A stretch of DNA of 42,593 bases from positions 1 through 42,593 of the forward strand of contig CAXCCG010000009.1 of assembly GCA_963981015.1 (NCBI GenBank). Direction: 5' to 3'. The notes below the pieces were generated by a model that saw only the letters and a program-made list of their open reading frames with translations, did not search any database and was not told the origin of the DNA. The position numbers were made by a program, and so were the translations under genes. The DNA comes from Thiopontia sp013349825 (GTDB lineage Bacteria; Pseudomonadota; Gammaproteobacteria; GCF-002020875). Positions 9,345 through 18,064 of the stretch are shown in pieces (within the stretch, counting starts at the first letter, position 1; every line of letters starts with the position of its first letter).

Positions 9345-10823
9345 CTACCGATCAAGACCCGCCTCTGCCATCTCTACCGCACGAAATACGGCCCGCCCCT
9401 TATTCATGGTCTCTTTCCACTCCAGTCGTGGAATCGAGTCATGCACGACTCCGGCACCCGCCTGAATATGCAGTTCACCATTTTTAATCACCGCAGTACG
9501 GATTGCAATCGCAGTATCCATATTGCCATTCCAGCCAATATAGCCCACGGCCCCGGCGTAGATCCCACGTTTAACCGGTTCCAGTTCATCAATGATCTCC
9601 ATCGCCCGAATCTTTGGTGCCCCACTCACGGTTCCAGCCGGGAAGGTAGCCCGCAACGCGTCCATTGCGTTCATCTCCGGTTTCAGTTTACCCGTGACAT
9701 TGGAGACGATATGCATCACATGAGAGTAACGCTCAATCTTCATCTTCTCCGTCAGCTCAATGCTTCCGGTCACTGCCACACGCCCTACATCATTGCGCCC
9801 CAGATCAATCAACATCAGGTGTTCTGCCAGCTCCTTGGGGTCCGCCAACAGCTCCTGCTCCAGTGCCAAATCTTCTGCTTCACTGTGGCCCCGACGGCGG
9901 GTACCTGCAATCGGGCGCACCGTCACTTCACCATCCTCTACCCGTGTCAAAATCTCAGGTGAAGAACCCACAACATGGAAGTCTCCCAAATTGAGATAGA
10001 ACATGTAGGGTGAGGGGTTGAGGGTACGCAAGGCACGATAAAGGTTGAGTGGAGGTGCTTGAAAAGGGATCGAGAGACGTTGCGAAATCACCACCTGCAT
10101 CACATCCCCTTCGACAATATAGTCTTTGATTTTCTCCACTGCCGCTTCAAATTTATCCTGGGTAAATCCAGAGACAAAATCGGATTCATTCACTGTGCGA
10201 CTTGAGGATGTGCTCAGTGGGGGGGCTGGCCGGTTGAGCCGTTCTGTAATTTGATCCAGGCGCTGTTCACCTTGTTTCAGCGCTCCTTCATTAGCGGGGT
10301 CAACATGGATTACGATATGGAGTTTGCCACTGAGGTTATCAAACACCAGCACCTCTTCCGAGACCATCAATACAATATCAGGGTTATTGAGTGGGTCTGT
10401 TTCCGGTATTTCGGTCAGCTTCTCCTCAATCAGGCGTACAGTATCGTAACCAAAACACCCCACCAGTCCACCGGTAAAGCGGGGGAAACCTTCACACTTT
10501 GCCACATCAAACTGTTTTCGATAATCTTCAATCCAGCTCAGCGGGTCATCACTCTCAACCGACTCCACTTCAACCCCATCGGTCTCAATGGTGATCTGGT
10601 GTCCACGCACCCGTAGTATAGTCTTGGCTGGTAGCCCTATAATGGAGTAACGCCCCCACTTCTCTCCACCCTGCACTGATTCAAACAGGTAGCTCCATGC
10701 TCCCTCAGCCACTTTACGGTAAGCTGAGAGCGGGGTATCCATATCCGCGAGGATCTCACGGGTCAACGGGATACGATTATGACCTTTGGCGGCCAGCTCG
10801 TTGAAGCGGGATGAGTCCATCAT
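9345..10823 (-). CDS. trpE: Anthranilate synthase component I
   Basis: Makes anthranilate from chorismate, with ammonia supplied by the TrpG amidotransferase, committing carbon to tryptophan. The 492 aa match the family. The N-terminal feedback region shows the LLES-type element (LFES at about 48-51), NPSPYMFYL is in the middle, and the chorismate-binding core contains PIAGTRRRG, IDLGRNDVGR, FPAGTVSGAPK and GAVGYIG. It is the third gene of rpe-gph-trpE; its ATG directly abuts the gph stop codon. A second in-frame ATG (10818-10820) follows immediately. The same order occurs in Pseudomonas and other gammaproteobacteria. trpG is not in the window. Confidence 0.96.
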   Translation of the reverse strand: MMDSSRFNELAAKGHNRIPLTREILADMDTPLSAYRKVAEGAWSYLFESVQGGEKWGRYSIIGLPAKTILRVRGHQITIETDGVEVESVESDDPLSWIEDYRKQFDVAKCEGFPRFTGGLVGCFGYDTVRLIEEKLTEIPETDPLNNPDIVLMVSEEVLVFDNLSGKLHIVIHVDPANEGALKQGEQRLDQITERLNRPAPPLSTSSSRTVNESDFVSGFTQDKFEAAVEKIKDYIVEGDVMQVVISQRLSIPFQAPPLNLYRALRTLNPSPYMFYLNLGDFHVVGSSPEILTRVEDGEVTVRPIAGTRRRGHSEAEDLALEQELLADPKELAEHLMLIDLGRNDVGRVAVTGSIELTEKMKIERYSHVMHIVSNVTGKLKPEMNAMDALRATFPAGTVSGAPKIRAMEIIDELEPVKRGIYAGAVGYIGWNGNMDTAIAIRTAVIKNGELHIQAGAGVVHDSIPRLEWKETMNKGRAVFRAVEMAEAGLDR

Positions 10824-11498
10824 CTACAGAGAGAATATGTCAGGAAATTCTGCCATAGAATCGATCACTGTATCCGGGTTGTAGTCACGAATATCCTCAC
10901 CGTGGTTGTAACCATAGCTCATACAGACGATGGTGAATCCGGCTGCACGTGCAGCCTTTACATCACTCATCGAGTCACCAATCATGGTTGCTTCGCTGGG
11001 TTGTAAACCAAAGTGCTCGGAGACATGCAGCAACGGACCGGGGTCAGGCTTCTTCACCGGCAGGGTATCGCCACTCACCACAATCTCAAAGTAGTCCGCA
11101 ATACCCAGATCCTTCAGGATTGGCTGCGTGTAACACTCCGCCTTGTTGGTGACACAACCGATACGCAGTGGCTGACTTTTGAGCCACTCCAACCCCTCTT
11201 CCACACCGGGATAGAGCACGCTACGCTTGCTGGTATTCTCGGCATAGAGTTCAGAGAAGATCGGGAATGCTTTTTCAAACAGCGACTCATCCGGCTCGCC
11301 ATCCAGAGAGTCGGTCAGGCCGCGCCGTACCAGACGCTCTACACCATTACCCACCCAGTGGCGAACACGCGCCTCCCCACGCGTTGGCATATCAATCTGT
11401 TTCAGCATCTCATCGACACACCAGGCCAGATCCGGCACACTGTCTACCAGGGTACCATCAACATCAATCAGCACCATTTTCGGGAGTTTCAGAGCCAT
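10824..11498 (-). CDS. gph: Phosphoglycolate phosphatase, HAD superfamily
   Basis: Dephosphorylates 2-phosphoglycolate, which arises from DNA repair and, in Calvin-cycle organisms, from RuBisCO oxygenation. HAD motif I is IDVDGTLVDS with nucleophile D12 and acid D14. Motif II is CVTNK, motif III is the lysine in VKKPDPGPL, and motif IV is MIGDSMSDVKAA. The cap-1 helical domain lies between motifs I and II. The length of 224 aa is normal. It is translated between rpe (5-nt gap) and trpE (no gap), so the three are almost certainly cotranscribed. Confidence 0.93.
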   Translation of the reverse strand: MALKLPKMVLIDVDGTLVDSVPDLAWCVDEMLKQIDMPTRGEARVRHWVGNGVERLVRRGLTDSLDGEPDESLFEKAFPIFSELYAENTSKRSVLYPGVEEGLEWLKSQPLRIGCVTNKAECYTQPILKDLGIADYFEIVVSGDTLPVKKPDPGPLLHVSEHFGLQPSEATMIGDSMSDVKAARAAGFTIVCMSYGYNHGEDIRDYNPDTVIDSMAEFPDIFSL

Positions 11499-11503
11499 AA
11501 CTG

Positions 11504-12199
11504 TTACGCGTTATTCGCTTTAGCAAGCTCTGCACGCATCTCGTTGATGATGCTATCGTAACGATGGGCATCAGAATCCTGACCTGCACCAAAGATTGCG
11601 GAACCGGCAACAAAGGTATCGGCACCGGCTTCACGAATCTCACGGATATTATTGGCCTTTACTCCACCGTCAATCTCCAGACGAATATCGTAGCCGCTCT
11701 CATCAATCATTTTGCGCGCCTGACGCAATTTGTCCAAAGTTGCAGGGATGAAGCTCTGACCACCGAAACCGGGGTTAACAGACATCAACAGAATCATGTC
11801 CACCTTATCCATCACATAGTCGAGATGAGAGAGTGGGGTTGCCGGGTTAAATACCAGGCCCGCTTTACAGCCCTGCTCTTTGACCAGCGCCAGAGAACGA
11901 TCAATATGGTCAGATGCCTCTGGATGGAAGGTGATATAGGTCGCCCCCGCCTTGGCAAAATCAGGAATAATGCGGTCCATTGGCTTCACCATCATGTGGA
12001 CATCAATTTCAGCGGTAACACCATGGCTACGCAGCGCATCACACACCAGTGGCCCAATGGTTAAATTGGGCACGTAGTGGTTATCCATCACATCGAAGTG
12101 GACAATATCAGCGCCCGCAGCGAGGACGTTATCAACTTCCTCACCCAATTTGGCAAAATCAGCAGAGAGGATAGAGGGGGCAATCAGGTTATCTTTCAT
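11504..12199 (-). CDS. rpe: Ribulose-phosphate 3-epimerase
   Basis: Interconverts ribulose 5-phosphate and xylulose 5-phosphate, linking the pentose phosphate pathway with transketolase products and, in autotrophs, RuBP regeneration. It is a TIM barrel of 231 aa. The metal site is visible as HFDVMD (H34, D36) and the DVHMMV histidine (H68), and MSVNPGFGGQ and LEIDGGV are family hallmarks. It is the first gene of rpe-gph-trpE. An AGGA element about 7 nt before the ATG serves as ribosome-binding site. Confidence 0.96.
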   Translation of the reverse strand: MKDNLIAPSILSADFAKLGEEVDNVLAAGADIVHFDVMDNHYVPNLTIGPLVCDALRSHGVTAEIDVHMMVKPMDRIIPDFAKAGATYITFHPEASDHIDRSLALVKEQGCKAGLVFNPATPLSHLDYVMDKVDMILLMSVNPGFGGQSFIPATLDKLRQARKMIDESGYDIRLEIDGGVKANNIREIREAGADTFVAGSAIFGAGQDSDAHRYDSIINEMRAELAKANNA

Positions 12200-12342
12200 A
12201 AGAGATCCTTGTGAGTAGGGGTTATATGATTCAAAACGGGAACTTTACAGGATGAGAGGAGACTTTTCAGCCCCAAAGTTTATCCATCAACAGCTCATTA
12301 CTTGATCTGTGCTCCACTTTTTGAGTCAAGGAGTCTGTGGAC

Positions 12343-12383
12343 AGGGGTTGCATGGCAATAATAGGATGCAATGGCTAACCCCT
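12343..12383. repeat. Interrupted palindrome between djlA and rpe
   Basis: AGGGGTT (12343-12349) pairs with AACCCCT (12377-12383), and TTGCAT (12348-12353) pairs with ATGCAA (12366-12371), giving a long stem interrupted by a bulge. It lies between djlA and rpe, both on the minus strand. No T-tract follows on either side. Its role, perhaps a REP-like element or mRNA end stabiliser, is not determined. Confidence 0.4.
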
Positions 12384-12424
12384 AATGGCCAAGAGCTTGT
12401 CCGAGAGGCTCTCTACATTCCAGG

Positions 12425-13216
12425 CTATTTTTTTCTCACTTCCTGTATCGTCTCGTAGGCGGTACGAATCTGGTGCGTCTTCTCTGTAGCCATCTTCATC
12501 ATCTCTTCCGGTAGTCCTTTGGCGACCAGTTTATCGGGGTGGTGCTGGCTCATCAGCCGACGGTAGGCGCGTTTAATCTCCGCATCACTGGTCGTCGATT
12601 TAAGCCCCAAAGTCTCATAGGCACTTTCAAGTGTTGGTCGCTGTCTACCTCTCTGTCCGGGAGGCTGACCTGCAGAGGCACGCACCATTGACTCCAACTG
12701 CTCATAGAGTGGCCGAGAGATCCCCAGAGCAGAGGCAATGTGAAGCAGAATCTTGCGTTCAACCGGATCCAGCTTGCCATCTGCAAAGGCGGCTTGCAGT
12801 TGAATCTCCATAAACATCTGCGTCACTGTAGTACGGCGCCCCACCTCTTGACGAAACTGCTGCAGTAGATCATCCAGAGGGAAAGCGGATTTCTTACCCT
12901 CATTGAAGAGCTTTTCTGCCGCTTTGCGCAGATTGGCATCCAGTTGCAGATGATCCATCACCGCACGCGCCATGCGGATTTCATCAGCGGTCACTCTGCC
13001 ATCTGCCTTGGCAATGTGGCCCATGACTGAAAAAGTGGCCGTAAAGAAGGCAGTCTGTATGCGCTGCTGGTTACCGGGTTCCCACCCAATGGAGGCCGCT
13101 ACCCTCTCCATTCCTTTATCAAAATTGTGTCCGAACGCTACTCCAACCAGTGCACCAATCGGTCCACCTAATAGAAAGCCAAATGCACCACCCAGTAATT
13201 TTCCGGCCCAACTCAC
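12425..13216 (-). CDS. djlA: Co-chaperone DjlA (membrane-anchored DnaJ-like protein)
   Basis: Stimulates the DnaK ATPase from the inner membrane. The glycine-rich hydrophobic N-terminus (about 5-30) is the single membrane anchor with the GxxxG-like pattern known for DjlA. A TerB-like helical domain follows (about 50-170, including KADGRVTADE and FADGKLDPVE). The C-terminal J domain holds the essential HPD at 226-228. The length of 263 aa is close to E. coli (271). The start is GTG at 13216, supported by AAGGGG about 7 nt upstream; an ATG four bases earlier is out of frame. Confidence 0.93.
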   Translation of the reverse strand: MSWAGKLLGGAFGFLLGGPIGALVGVAFGHNFDKGMERVAASIGWEPGNQQRIQTAFFTATFSVMGHIAKADGRVTADEIRMARAVMDHLQLDANLRKAAEKLFNEGKKSAFPLDDLLQQFRQEVGRRTTVTQMFMEIQLQAAFADGKLDPVERKILLHIASALGISRPLYEQLESMVRASAGQPPGQRGRQRPTLESAYETLGLKSTTSDAEIKRAYRRLMSQHHPDKLVAKGLPEEMMKMATEKTHQIRTAYETIQEVRKK

Positions 13217-13334
13217 ACATTACCCCTTCTGATGAATCTTATAAAAACAGTCTGCTATGGTACCTCATTTCCCACTATTTTCTGAAAGATCAAACAGGCT
13301 GTGCCAAGGTAAAAAGACGCGGTATGATGGAGGT

Positions 13335-13688
13335 ATGGAAATATTCAAACTGTTTGCTCTGTTTTTTATAACGGCCATTGCAGAAATTATTGGCTGCTAT
13401 CTCCCTTACCTCTGGTTAAAACAGGGCCACTCGATACTTTTATTGATTCCTGCCGCACTCAGCCTGGCCCTCTTTGCATGGTTACTAACGCTCCATCCTC
13501 AAGCTGCTGGACGGGTGTATGCTGCCTATGGCGGGGTCTATATCAGTGTTGCACTACTCTGGCTGTGGGCCGTTGACTCCATCCGCCCCACAACAACAGA
13601 TTGGGTTGGGGTTAGTTTTTGTCTGGTCGGGGTGGGGATTATTATGTTTGGCTCTGAGACGGTCAAAACAGTGTTGTCGGAGTACTAG
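13335..13688 (+). CDS. ynfA: UPF0060 family small membrane protein YnfA
   Basis: A 117-aa hydrophobic protein with four predicted membrane helices. It carries the family signatures AEIIGCYLPYLWLK, TLHPQAAGRVYAAYGGVY and a final WVG-LVGVGIIMFG helix. The family resembles small multidrug-resistance transporters in size, but its function is poorly defined. The ATG at 13335 is chosen because E. coli YnfA aligns from there; the longer open frame from 13257 adds a polar tail that does not belong. It converges with ampE, overlapping its 3' end by 4 nt. Confidence 0.88.
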   Translation: MEIFKLFALFFITAIAEIIGCYLPYLWLKQGHSILLLIPAALSLALFAWLLTLHPQAAGRVYAAYGGVYISVALLWLWAVDSIRPTTTDWVGVSFCLVGVGIIMFGSETVKTVLSEY

Positions 13689-14590
13689 GTATGTATAGCA
13701 CCGGTCAATATAAGCAGCGCCAATAGCGCAATCCAGGCAAACTCTGCACGTCTCACCATCTCCAGTGCGTCCCAAACCTCTTGCAACTCTGCGCTCTCTT
13801 GGCCTTCTTCCTCTACTGACAGCTCTGCTTGATCCTCCTGCAGTGGATCAAGGCGAATGGCCCCCAGTCCTGCATACAACATGACAACACGGTTTCGTTG
13901 CCAATCTCCACCATGCTCTATGATGCGCTTCATTGCAGAGGAGAAGTCTCCTACGACCGCATAACTGATCGCCACCAGATGGGCGGCAGGCCAGGCCAAA
14001 AAATGGTTGATCTGAATCAGGAGTGATGTGGGTGACCCTGCAAAATCATCATCCTCACTCTTCTGCAACTCCATCAGGGTCAGGCTCAAGCGAACCAACA
14101 ATGCGGCAGCCGGCCCGAACAGAATAAACCAGAACAGTACAGTAAAGATCCGGGGGTTCGCTTCGGTCAGTACCGCTTCTGTCAATTTCCGTATCACCCC
14201 ACGCTTCTCTTCAGGCAACTCACCCTCCAACAGCCCCTCTGCGTGGAGAATCCCCCCCTCCACATCGTCTTGAGTCCAACTCTCTATGACTGTCTCAACC
14301 TGGGTGCGCAGATCTTTTGGCCCCAGTGAGAGAACCAGAATCAACATATTAAACAGGAGTTCAGGCAACCAGCCGCCATCGGCCATCCAGGTCGCGAGTT
14401 GATGCACCAACAGCAGCGGTAGCAGCAGTGTCAACAGGGTGACAATCACACTGGTTCGACTGCTATTAATCGATCTGTGTTCCGCTACCCAGTTACTCCA
14501 ACGGGCAAACCAGTCAAGGTTACGGTAGTCGTCCAATACCCGATAGAAACGTTCAATACCCAGGGTAATGATGATCGATAGTAATGTCAT
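13685..14590 (-). CDS. ampE: AmpE-like inner-membrane protein
   Basis: A 301-aa protein starting MTLLSIIITLGIERFY with about four hydrophobic segments (about 45-65, 78-92, 145-170 and the last 20 residues). This fits AmpE, proposed as a membrane partner of AmpD in sensing muropeptides. The hydrophilic central region and an acidic stretch near 250-270 separate the helices. It lies 30 nt downstream of ampD on the same strand, the canonical ampD-ampE order. The assignment rests mainly on context and topology. Confidence 0.8.
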   Translation of the reverse strand: MTLLSIIITLGIERFYRVLDDYRNLDWFARWSNWVAEHRSINSSRTSVIVTLLTLLLPLLLVHQLATWMADGGWLPELLFNMLILVLSLGPKDLRTQVETVIESWTQDDVEGGILHAEGLLEGELPEEKRGVIRKLTEAVLTEANPRIFTVLFWFILFGPAAALLVRLSLTLMELQKSEDDDFAGSPTSLLIQINHFLAWPAAHLVAISYAVVGDFSSAMKRIIEHGGDWQRNRVVMLYAGLGAIRLDPLQEDQAELSVEEEGQESAELQEVWDALEMVRRAEFAWIALLALLILTGAIHT

Positions 14591-14620
14591 AATATCTAGT
14601 ATTAACTCTGTAGTGTTCTG

Positions 14621-15220
14621 TTATGGTCTGCTGCTGCCAGCAGCTCCCGATAGTTTCTGTTGAGTGACTCTTTCCCATTCAAAAGCCACCCCAGGGTCAC
14701 TCTTTCTTCCCGGAGCAATATCACAGTGACCTACTATTCGAGCCGGTGTTATCTGTGGGTAGTGCAACAGTAACAGCTTCAGTACCCACTCCAGCTGCTG
14801 GTACTGTAGTTCTGTATAGGGGATGGTATCAGCCCCCTCCAGCTCAACCCCGATCGAAAAATCATTACAGCGCTCACGCCCCTGAAAAGTGGAGACCCCG
14901 GCGTGCCAGGCTCGCTGCTGTAAAGAGACGTATTGTACCAGTTGCCCCTGGCGACGAATCAATAGATGCGCAGAGACTCGCAATGCCTTGAGTTGCGCAA
15001 AACCGGGGGCCTCATCCCCCACTATCTGGTTGGTAAAGAGGTGATCAATATAGGGGGTGCCAAACTCCCCCTCTGGCAGGCTGATCCCATGAATCACCAC
15101 TAGGCTGATCTCTTCACCTGTCGGGCGTGCATCACAATTGGGGGATGGAATCTGATACGCTTCACGGACCCGTCCCTGTCCATCAATTGATAGTGACGTT
15201 CCGGTCTTAGTTGTAGTCAC
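14621..15220 (-). CDS. ampD: 1,6-anhydro-N-acetylmuramyl-L-alanine amidase AmpD
   Basis: A cytoplasmic zinc amidase that removes the stem peptide from anhydro-muropeptides during cell-wall recycling; where AmpR/AmpC exist it keeps beta-lactamase repressed. Amidase_2 fold, 199 aa. The zinc ligands H44 (VVIHGISLP), H165 (GHCDIAPGRKSDPG) and D175 are in place, with the catalytic glutamate E126 in GVELEG. It overlaps the upstream CBS-pair gene by 14 nt, so the two are translationally coupled. No ampC or ampR is nearby. Confidence 0.95.
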   Translation of the reverse strand: MTTTKTGTSLSIDGQGRVREAYQIPSPNCDARPTGEEISLVVIHGISLPEGEFGTPYIDHLFTNQIVGDEAPGFAQLKALRVSAHLLIRRQGQLVQYVSLQQRAWHAGVSTFQGRERCNDFSIGVELEGADTIPYTELQYQQLEWVLKLLLLHYPQITPARIVGHCDIAPGRKSDPGVAFEWERVTQQKLSGAAGSSRP

Positions 15221-15611
15221 ACATCCCCTTCAGGACCATATCTGTAAAACTGACAATACCGACTACTTTACTACCCTTGGTTACCGGTGATCGCGAGAGG
15301 TTAAAGCGTTCAAAAAGCCGTGCACAATAGCGAATATCCATCTCCGTATCGACCGTAATAACCGGTTTCGACATCACCTCATAGACATTAACCCGGTCTG
15401 GTGAACGGTCTTTCGCTAACACCTGACGGGCGATATCCGAGATCAACAGCATTCCAAATTCATCATCTTCATGACGCTTATCGACAATCAGTGATTTGTT
15501 TTCTACATGTCGCATCTCTGCCAACGCCTCTGAAACCGTGGCCAAACCATCGACCAGGTCAAACTTGGTCTTCATCACATCCCGCACACGAATCACCTTA
15601 TTATCATCCAT
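15207..15611 (-). CDS. Tandem CBS-domain protein
   Basis: A 134-aa protein that is essentially one CBS pair (Bateman module): first half VRDVMKTKFDLVDGLATVSEAL, second half VYEVMSKPVITVDTEMDI. CBS pairs commonly bind adenosine nucleotides, SAM or related ligands and control an attached or neighbouring enzyme or channel; here there is no catalytic domain. The start shares one base with the stop of the P-II-like gene (TAATG), and the end overlaps ampD. The context suggests it regulates the DUF1538 transporter together with the P-II-like protein. The ligand is unknown. Confidence 0.85.
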   Translation of the reverse strand: MDDNKVIRVRDVMKTKFDLVDGLATVSEALAEMRHVENKSLIVDKRHEDDEFGMLLISDIARQVLAKDRSPDRVNVYEVMSKPVITVDTEMDIRYCARLFERFNLSRSPVTKGSKVVGIVSFTDMVLKGMCDYN

Positions 15612-15961
15612 TAGATCTGCTCCTCTACTACATCTGAAAGCCTCTCAATTTGACTGGAGAAGCCTAACGCATCCTCGACATCCAGCTGAAACACCATGCC
15701 GGTTCCCGGTTCACCAAATTCACCCACCTCCCCAATCCGTTCCAGAATATGACGACTGAGGTGTTCTTCTACAATAAACATGACCATATCCCGGTTGGTC
15801 TCCAGTGCAAGCCCGAAGAAGCTCTTGGCAACCTTGAGCCCCTCTCCTCTGGCATGGTTGATTACGGTCGCCCCAGTGGCCCCCGCCTCTCGTGCTGCTC
15901 TGACCACCTGATCAGTTTTATCCTCTTCAATCAATGAAATGAGTAACTTGAAGTGCATCAT
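15611..15961 (-). CDS. P-II-like signalling protein
   Basis: A 116-aa protein with a P-II (GlnB-like) ferredoxin fold: the beta-alpha-beta start HFKLLISLIEEDKTDQVVRAA, GATGATVINHARGEG in the first signature area, and GEFGEPGTGMVFQLDVEDALG matching the second P-II signature around the nucleotide-binding B-loop. The region of the T-loop is short and lacks the uridylylated tyrosine of GlnB/GlnK, so it is not a classical nitrogen regulator. It lies between the DUF1538 pair (70 nt upstream) and the CBS-pair gene. P-II-like proteins often bind and gate a neighbouring transporter, which is the inferred role. Confidence 0.85.
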   Translation of the reverse strand: MMHFKLLISLIEEDKTDQVVRAAREAGATGATVINHARGEGLKVAKSFFGLALETNRDMVMFIVEEHLSRHILERIGEVGEFGEPGTGMVFQLDVEDALGFSSQIERLSDVVEEQI

Positions 15962-16031
15962 GGTCTCCTGTGGTAAATCGTATCAAAGGGTATTTCCGTT
16001 TGAGTCATCACTTGTCTGCTTCGTTTCCAGG

Positions 16032-16820
16032 TCATGATGAAGACTCCTTATCTATGCTGCGTCGAACCATCCACTCTGAAAGCTGAACATAACCCAGCAC
16101 TGCAATAATCGGCAGTAGGCTGGCAAATGCAATCAGCCCAAAACCATCCAGTAGCGCACTACGCCCCGGAACTGAGTTTGCCAGCCCCAACCCCAGTGCA
16201 GCAACCAGTGGGACGGTCACAGTTGATGTAGTCACACCACCAGAGTCATAGGCGAGTGCAATAATAAATTTTGGAGAGAAGTAGGTCTGAATCATCACCA
16301 CAACATATCCCACCACTATAAAGTAGTAGAGAGGTATACCTGTGACAATTCGATAGGACCCCAAAGCAATACCCACTGCAACCCCCAGGGCTACCGCGAT
16401 TCTTAACCCATTGGCTGCAACCGTACCACCTGAGACATGCTCTGCCTTCAGGGCTACAGCCAGCAGTGATGGCTCCGCAATCGTTGTAGAGAAGCCTATA
16501 GTGGCGGCAAACAGATAGACCCAGTAGTAGTCATACCAGTAGAGCTCTGCAGCACTATGACCAGAACTTTGAGCAATAAATTGTGGGTCTGAGAGTTGCG
16601 TTGCCATCTGCTCTCCCAGCGGGAATATTGCCTGCTCTAACCCCATCAGGAACAGGGATAACCCCAGCAGCACATAGAAGAAACCGATCAATACCCGCTT
16701 AAGATTGGGGATTCTGCGACGAATCACCACCAGTTGGAAGCCAAAAATAATCACCACGATAGGTAGCATATCTCCCGCTGTGGAGATCAATGAATGACCA
16801 AACTCTCGCAGAAACTCCAT
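16032..16820 (-). CDS. DUF1538 integral membrane protein, second copy
   Basis: A 262-aa protein with roughly seven hydrophobic helices. Family motifs are STTIAEPSLLAVALKAE, ALAYDSGGVTTSTVTVPLV and DGFGLIAFASLLPII. It is clearly homologous to the upstream gene at 16822-17556, with one base between them, so the two probably form a heterodimer. From memory, a DUF1538 pair called UmpAB was reported as a Na+(Li+,K+)/H+ antiporter; I cannot verify this here. The position next to a P-II-like gene suggests a regulated transporter. Confidence 0.85.
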   Translation of the reverse strand: MEFLREFGHSLISTAGDMLPIVVIIFGFQLVVIRRRIPNLKRVLIGFFYVLLGLSLFLMGLEQAIFPLGEQMATQLSDPQFIAQSSGHSAAELYWYDYYWVYLFAATIGFSTTIAEPSLLAVALKAEHVSGGTVAANGLRIAVALGVAVGIALGSYRIVTGIPLYYFIVVGYVVVMIQTYFSPKFIIALAYDSGGVTTSTVTVPLVAALGLGLANSVPGRSALLDGFGLIAFASLLPIIAVLGYVQLSEWMVRRSIDKESSS

Positions 16821-16821
16821 C

Positions 16822-17556
16822 TTAGATAATAATCCCGTAGGCCATCACAAAAATCATCGGAGTCAATGAAGCGAAGGCGATCAAACCAAACCCATCTGTC
16901 ATTGGATTACGTCCACGTATACTACTTGCCAACCCGACCCCCAGCGCCGTAACCAGCGGAACCGTGACTGTGGAGGTGGTGACGCCGCCGGCATCATAGG
17001 CGAGACCAATAATCTCATCCGGTGCAAAAAGGGTCATCACCACCACCCCGATATAACCACCAATAATCAGATACTGAATCGGCCACCCCTTCAGAATGCG
17101 GATCACGCCAACCAAAATCGCAAGCCCAACTGAAAAGGCAACGGTAAAACGGAGTCCATTGGCATAACTCTCTCTATCCTGCAGGGTGTCGCTAATCATC
17201 CCCCCCGCTGCTGCAACCTTAGCTGCTTCACTTGAGACCAGTATCAGTGCTGGCTCGGCAATTGTGGTTCCAAACCCTAGCAGAAAAGAGAATGTGACCA
17301 GCCAGGGAAGGCTGCCTTTGCGTGCTAAAGCCTCTGCCATCGCCTCACCGATGGGAAACAGCCCCATCTCCAAGCCATAGATAAAGAAGGTAAGCCCCAG
17401 TACAACCAGAAAAAGCCCTGCTGCTATCTCCGGCAAATTCTGGATCGGCTGTTGTAAAATTGCCAATTGAAAGAAGCCAATCACCAAAATAATCGGAGCC
17501 AGATCCCGTAAACTGCTCAGCAAGGTATGTAAAAAACCGGAAAGTGACTCATTCAT
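16822..17556 (-). CDS. DUF1538 integral membrane protein, first copy
   Basis: A 244-aa polytopic protein, paralogous to the following gene: GTTIAEPALILVSSEAA, LAYDAGGVTTSTVTVPLVTALG and DGFGLIAFASLTPMIFV match it segment by segment. The conserved polar motifs inside hydrophobic helices (TTIAEP and DAGGVTTSTVTVP) look like a substrate or ion pathway. Its ATG (17554-17556) overlaps the ATG of the divergent pilV by two bases, so its promoter must lie inside pilV. No good Shine-Dalgarno is visible. It is probably the first gene of a DUF1538-DUF1538-P-II-CBS-ampD-ampE unit. Confidence 0.85.
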   Translation of the reverse strand: MNESLSGFLHTLLSSLRDLAPIILVIGFFQLAILQQPIQNLPEIAAGLFLVVLGLTFFIYGLEMGLFPIGEAMAEALARKGSLPWLVTFSFLLGFGTTIAEPALILVSSEAAKVAAAGGMISDTLQDRESYANGLRFTVAFSVGLAILVGVIRILKGWPIQYLIIGGYIGVVVMTLFAPDEIIGLAYDAGGVTTSTVTVPLVTALGVGLASSIRGRNPMTDGFGLIAFASLTPMIFVMAYGIII

Positions 17557-18064
17557 GGAAACGGACTATATCAGGTGTGTTAACAAGGATCATCTCCCAA
17601 TAATACAGGGAAAGAGATCTCTTTTACGCTATAACCGTACACACGGCTACACATTGATTGAGACACTCATTGCGCTCTTTCTACTCACTACTGCACTGTT
17701 TGGGTTTGCAGCATTGACCAGTCACGCCCTTCAAGTAACACAGGGAGCTATCTTCCATGACCTTGCAACGATACAGGCCAGCAGTATGGTTGAACGAGTC
17801 CGAGCCAACCCCCTTGCCATCTCTGCAGGTCACTATCTTGCACTCTCAGCCATTCCTTCAGCAGCGGATTGCGTCAGCAACCCCTGTAGTCCTGAAGAGA
17901 TCGCTACCTTCGACTTCAGCCAGTGGAACCAGCGCAACAGTACCTTGCTGCCCAATGGTGTGGGTTCGATCACATCAACTGCAGGCGGGTACTACTTGAT
18001 CACCATTCAGTGGAGTGATCGTGCCGCCTCAGCGACCCATACGCTCCATTTTTCCACACCATGA
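17555..18064 (+). CDS. pilV: Type IV pilus minor pilin PilV-like
   Basis: A 169-aa class III-signal pre-pilin. The prepilin peptidase site is HG/YTLIETLIALFLL, giving a 31-residue leader that is long and polar for this family, with Tyr rather than the usual Phe at mature +1. The Glu at +5 is present. A hydrophobic alpha-1 helix is followed by a small globular head with two nearby cysteines (CVSNPC). No alternative in-frame start exists between 17555 and the cleavage site. GGAAAG at 17538-17543 may be the ribosome-binding site. The stop overlaps the pilW start as ATGA. Confidence 0.85.
   Translation: METDYIRCVNKDHLPIIQGKRSLLRYNRTHGYTLIETLIALFLLTTALFGFAALTSHALQVTQGAIFHDLATIQASSMVERVRANPLAISAGHYLALSAIPSAADCVSNPCSPEEIATFDFSQWNQRNSTLLPNGVGSITSTAGGYYLITIQWSDRAASATHTLHFSTP

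Noticed and set aside
10824..10900. Tryptophan leader peptide or attenuator before trpE
   Set aside because: trpE directly abuts gph inside an operon; no leader ORF rich in Trp codons or alternative hairpins is present.
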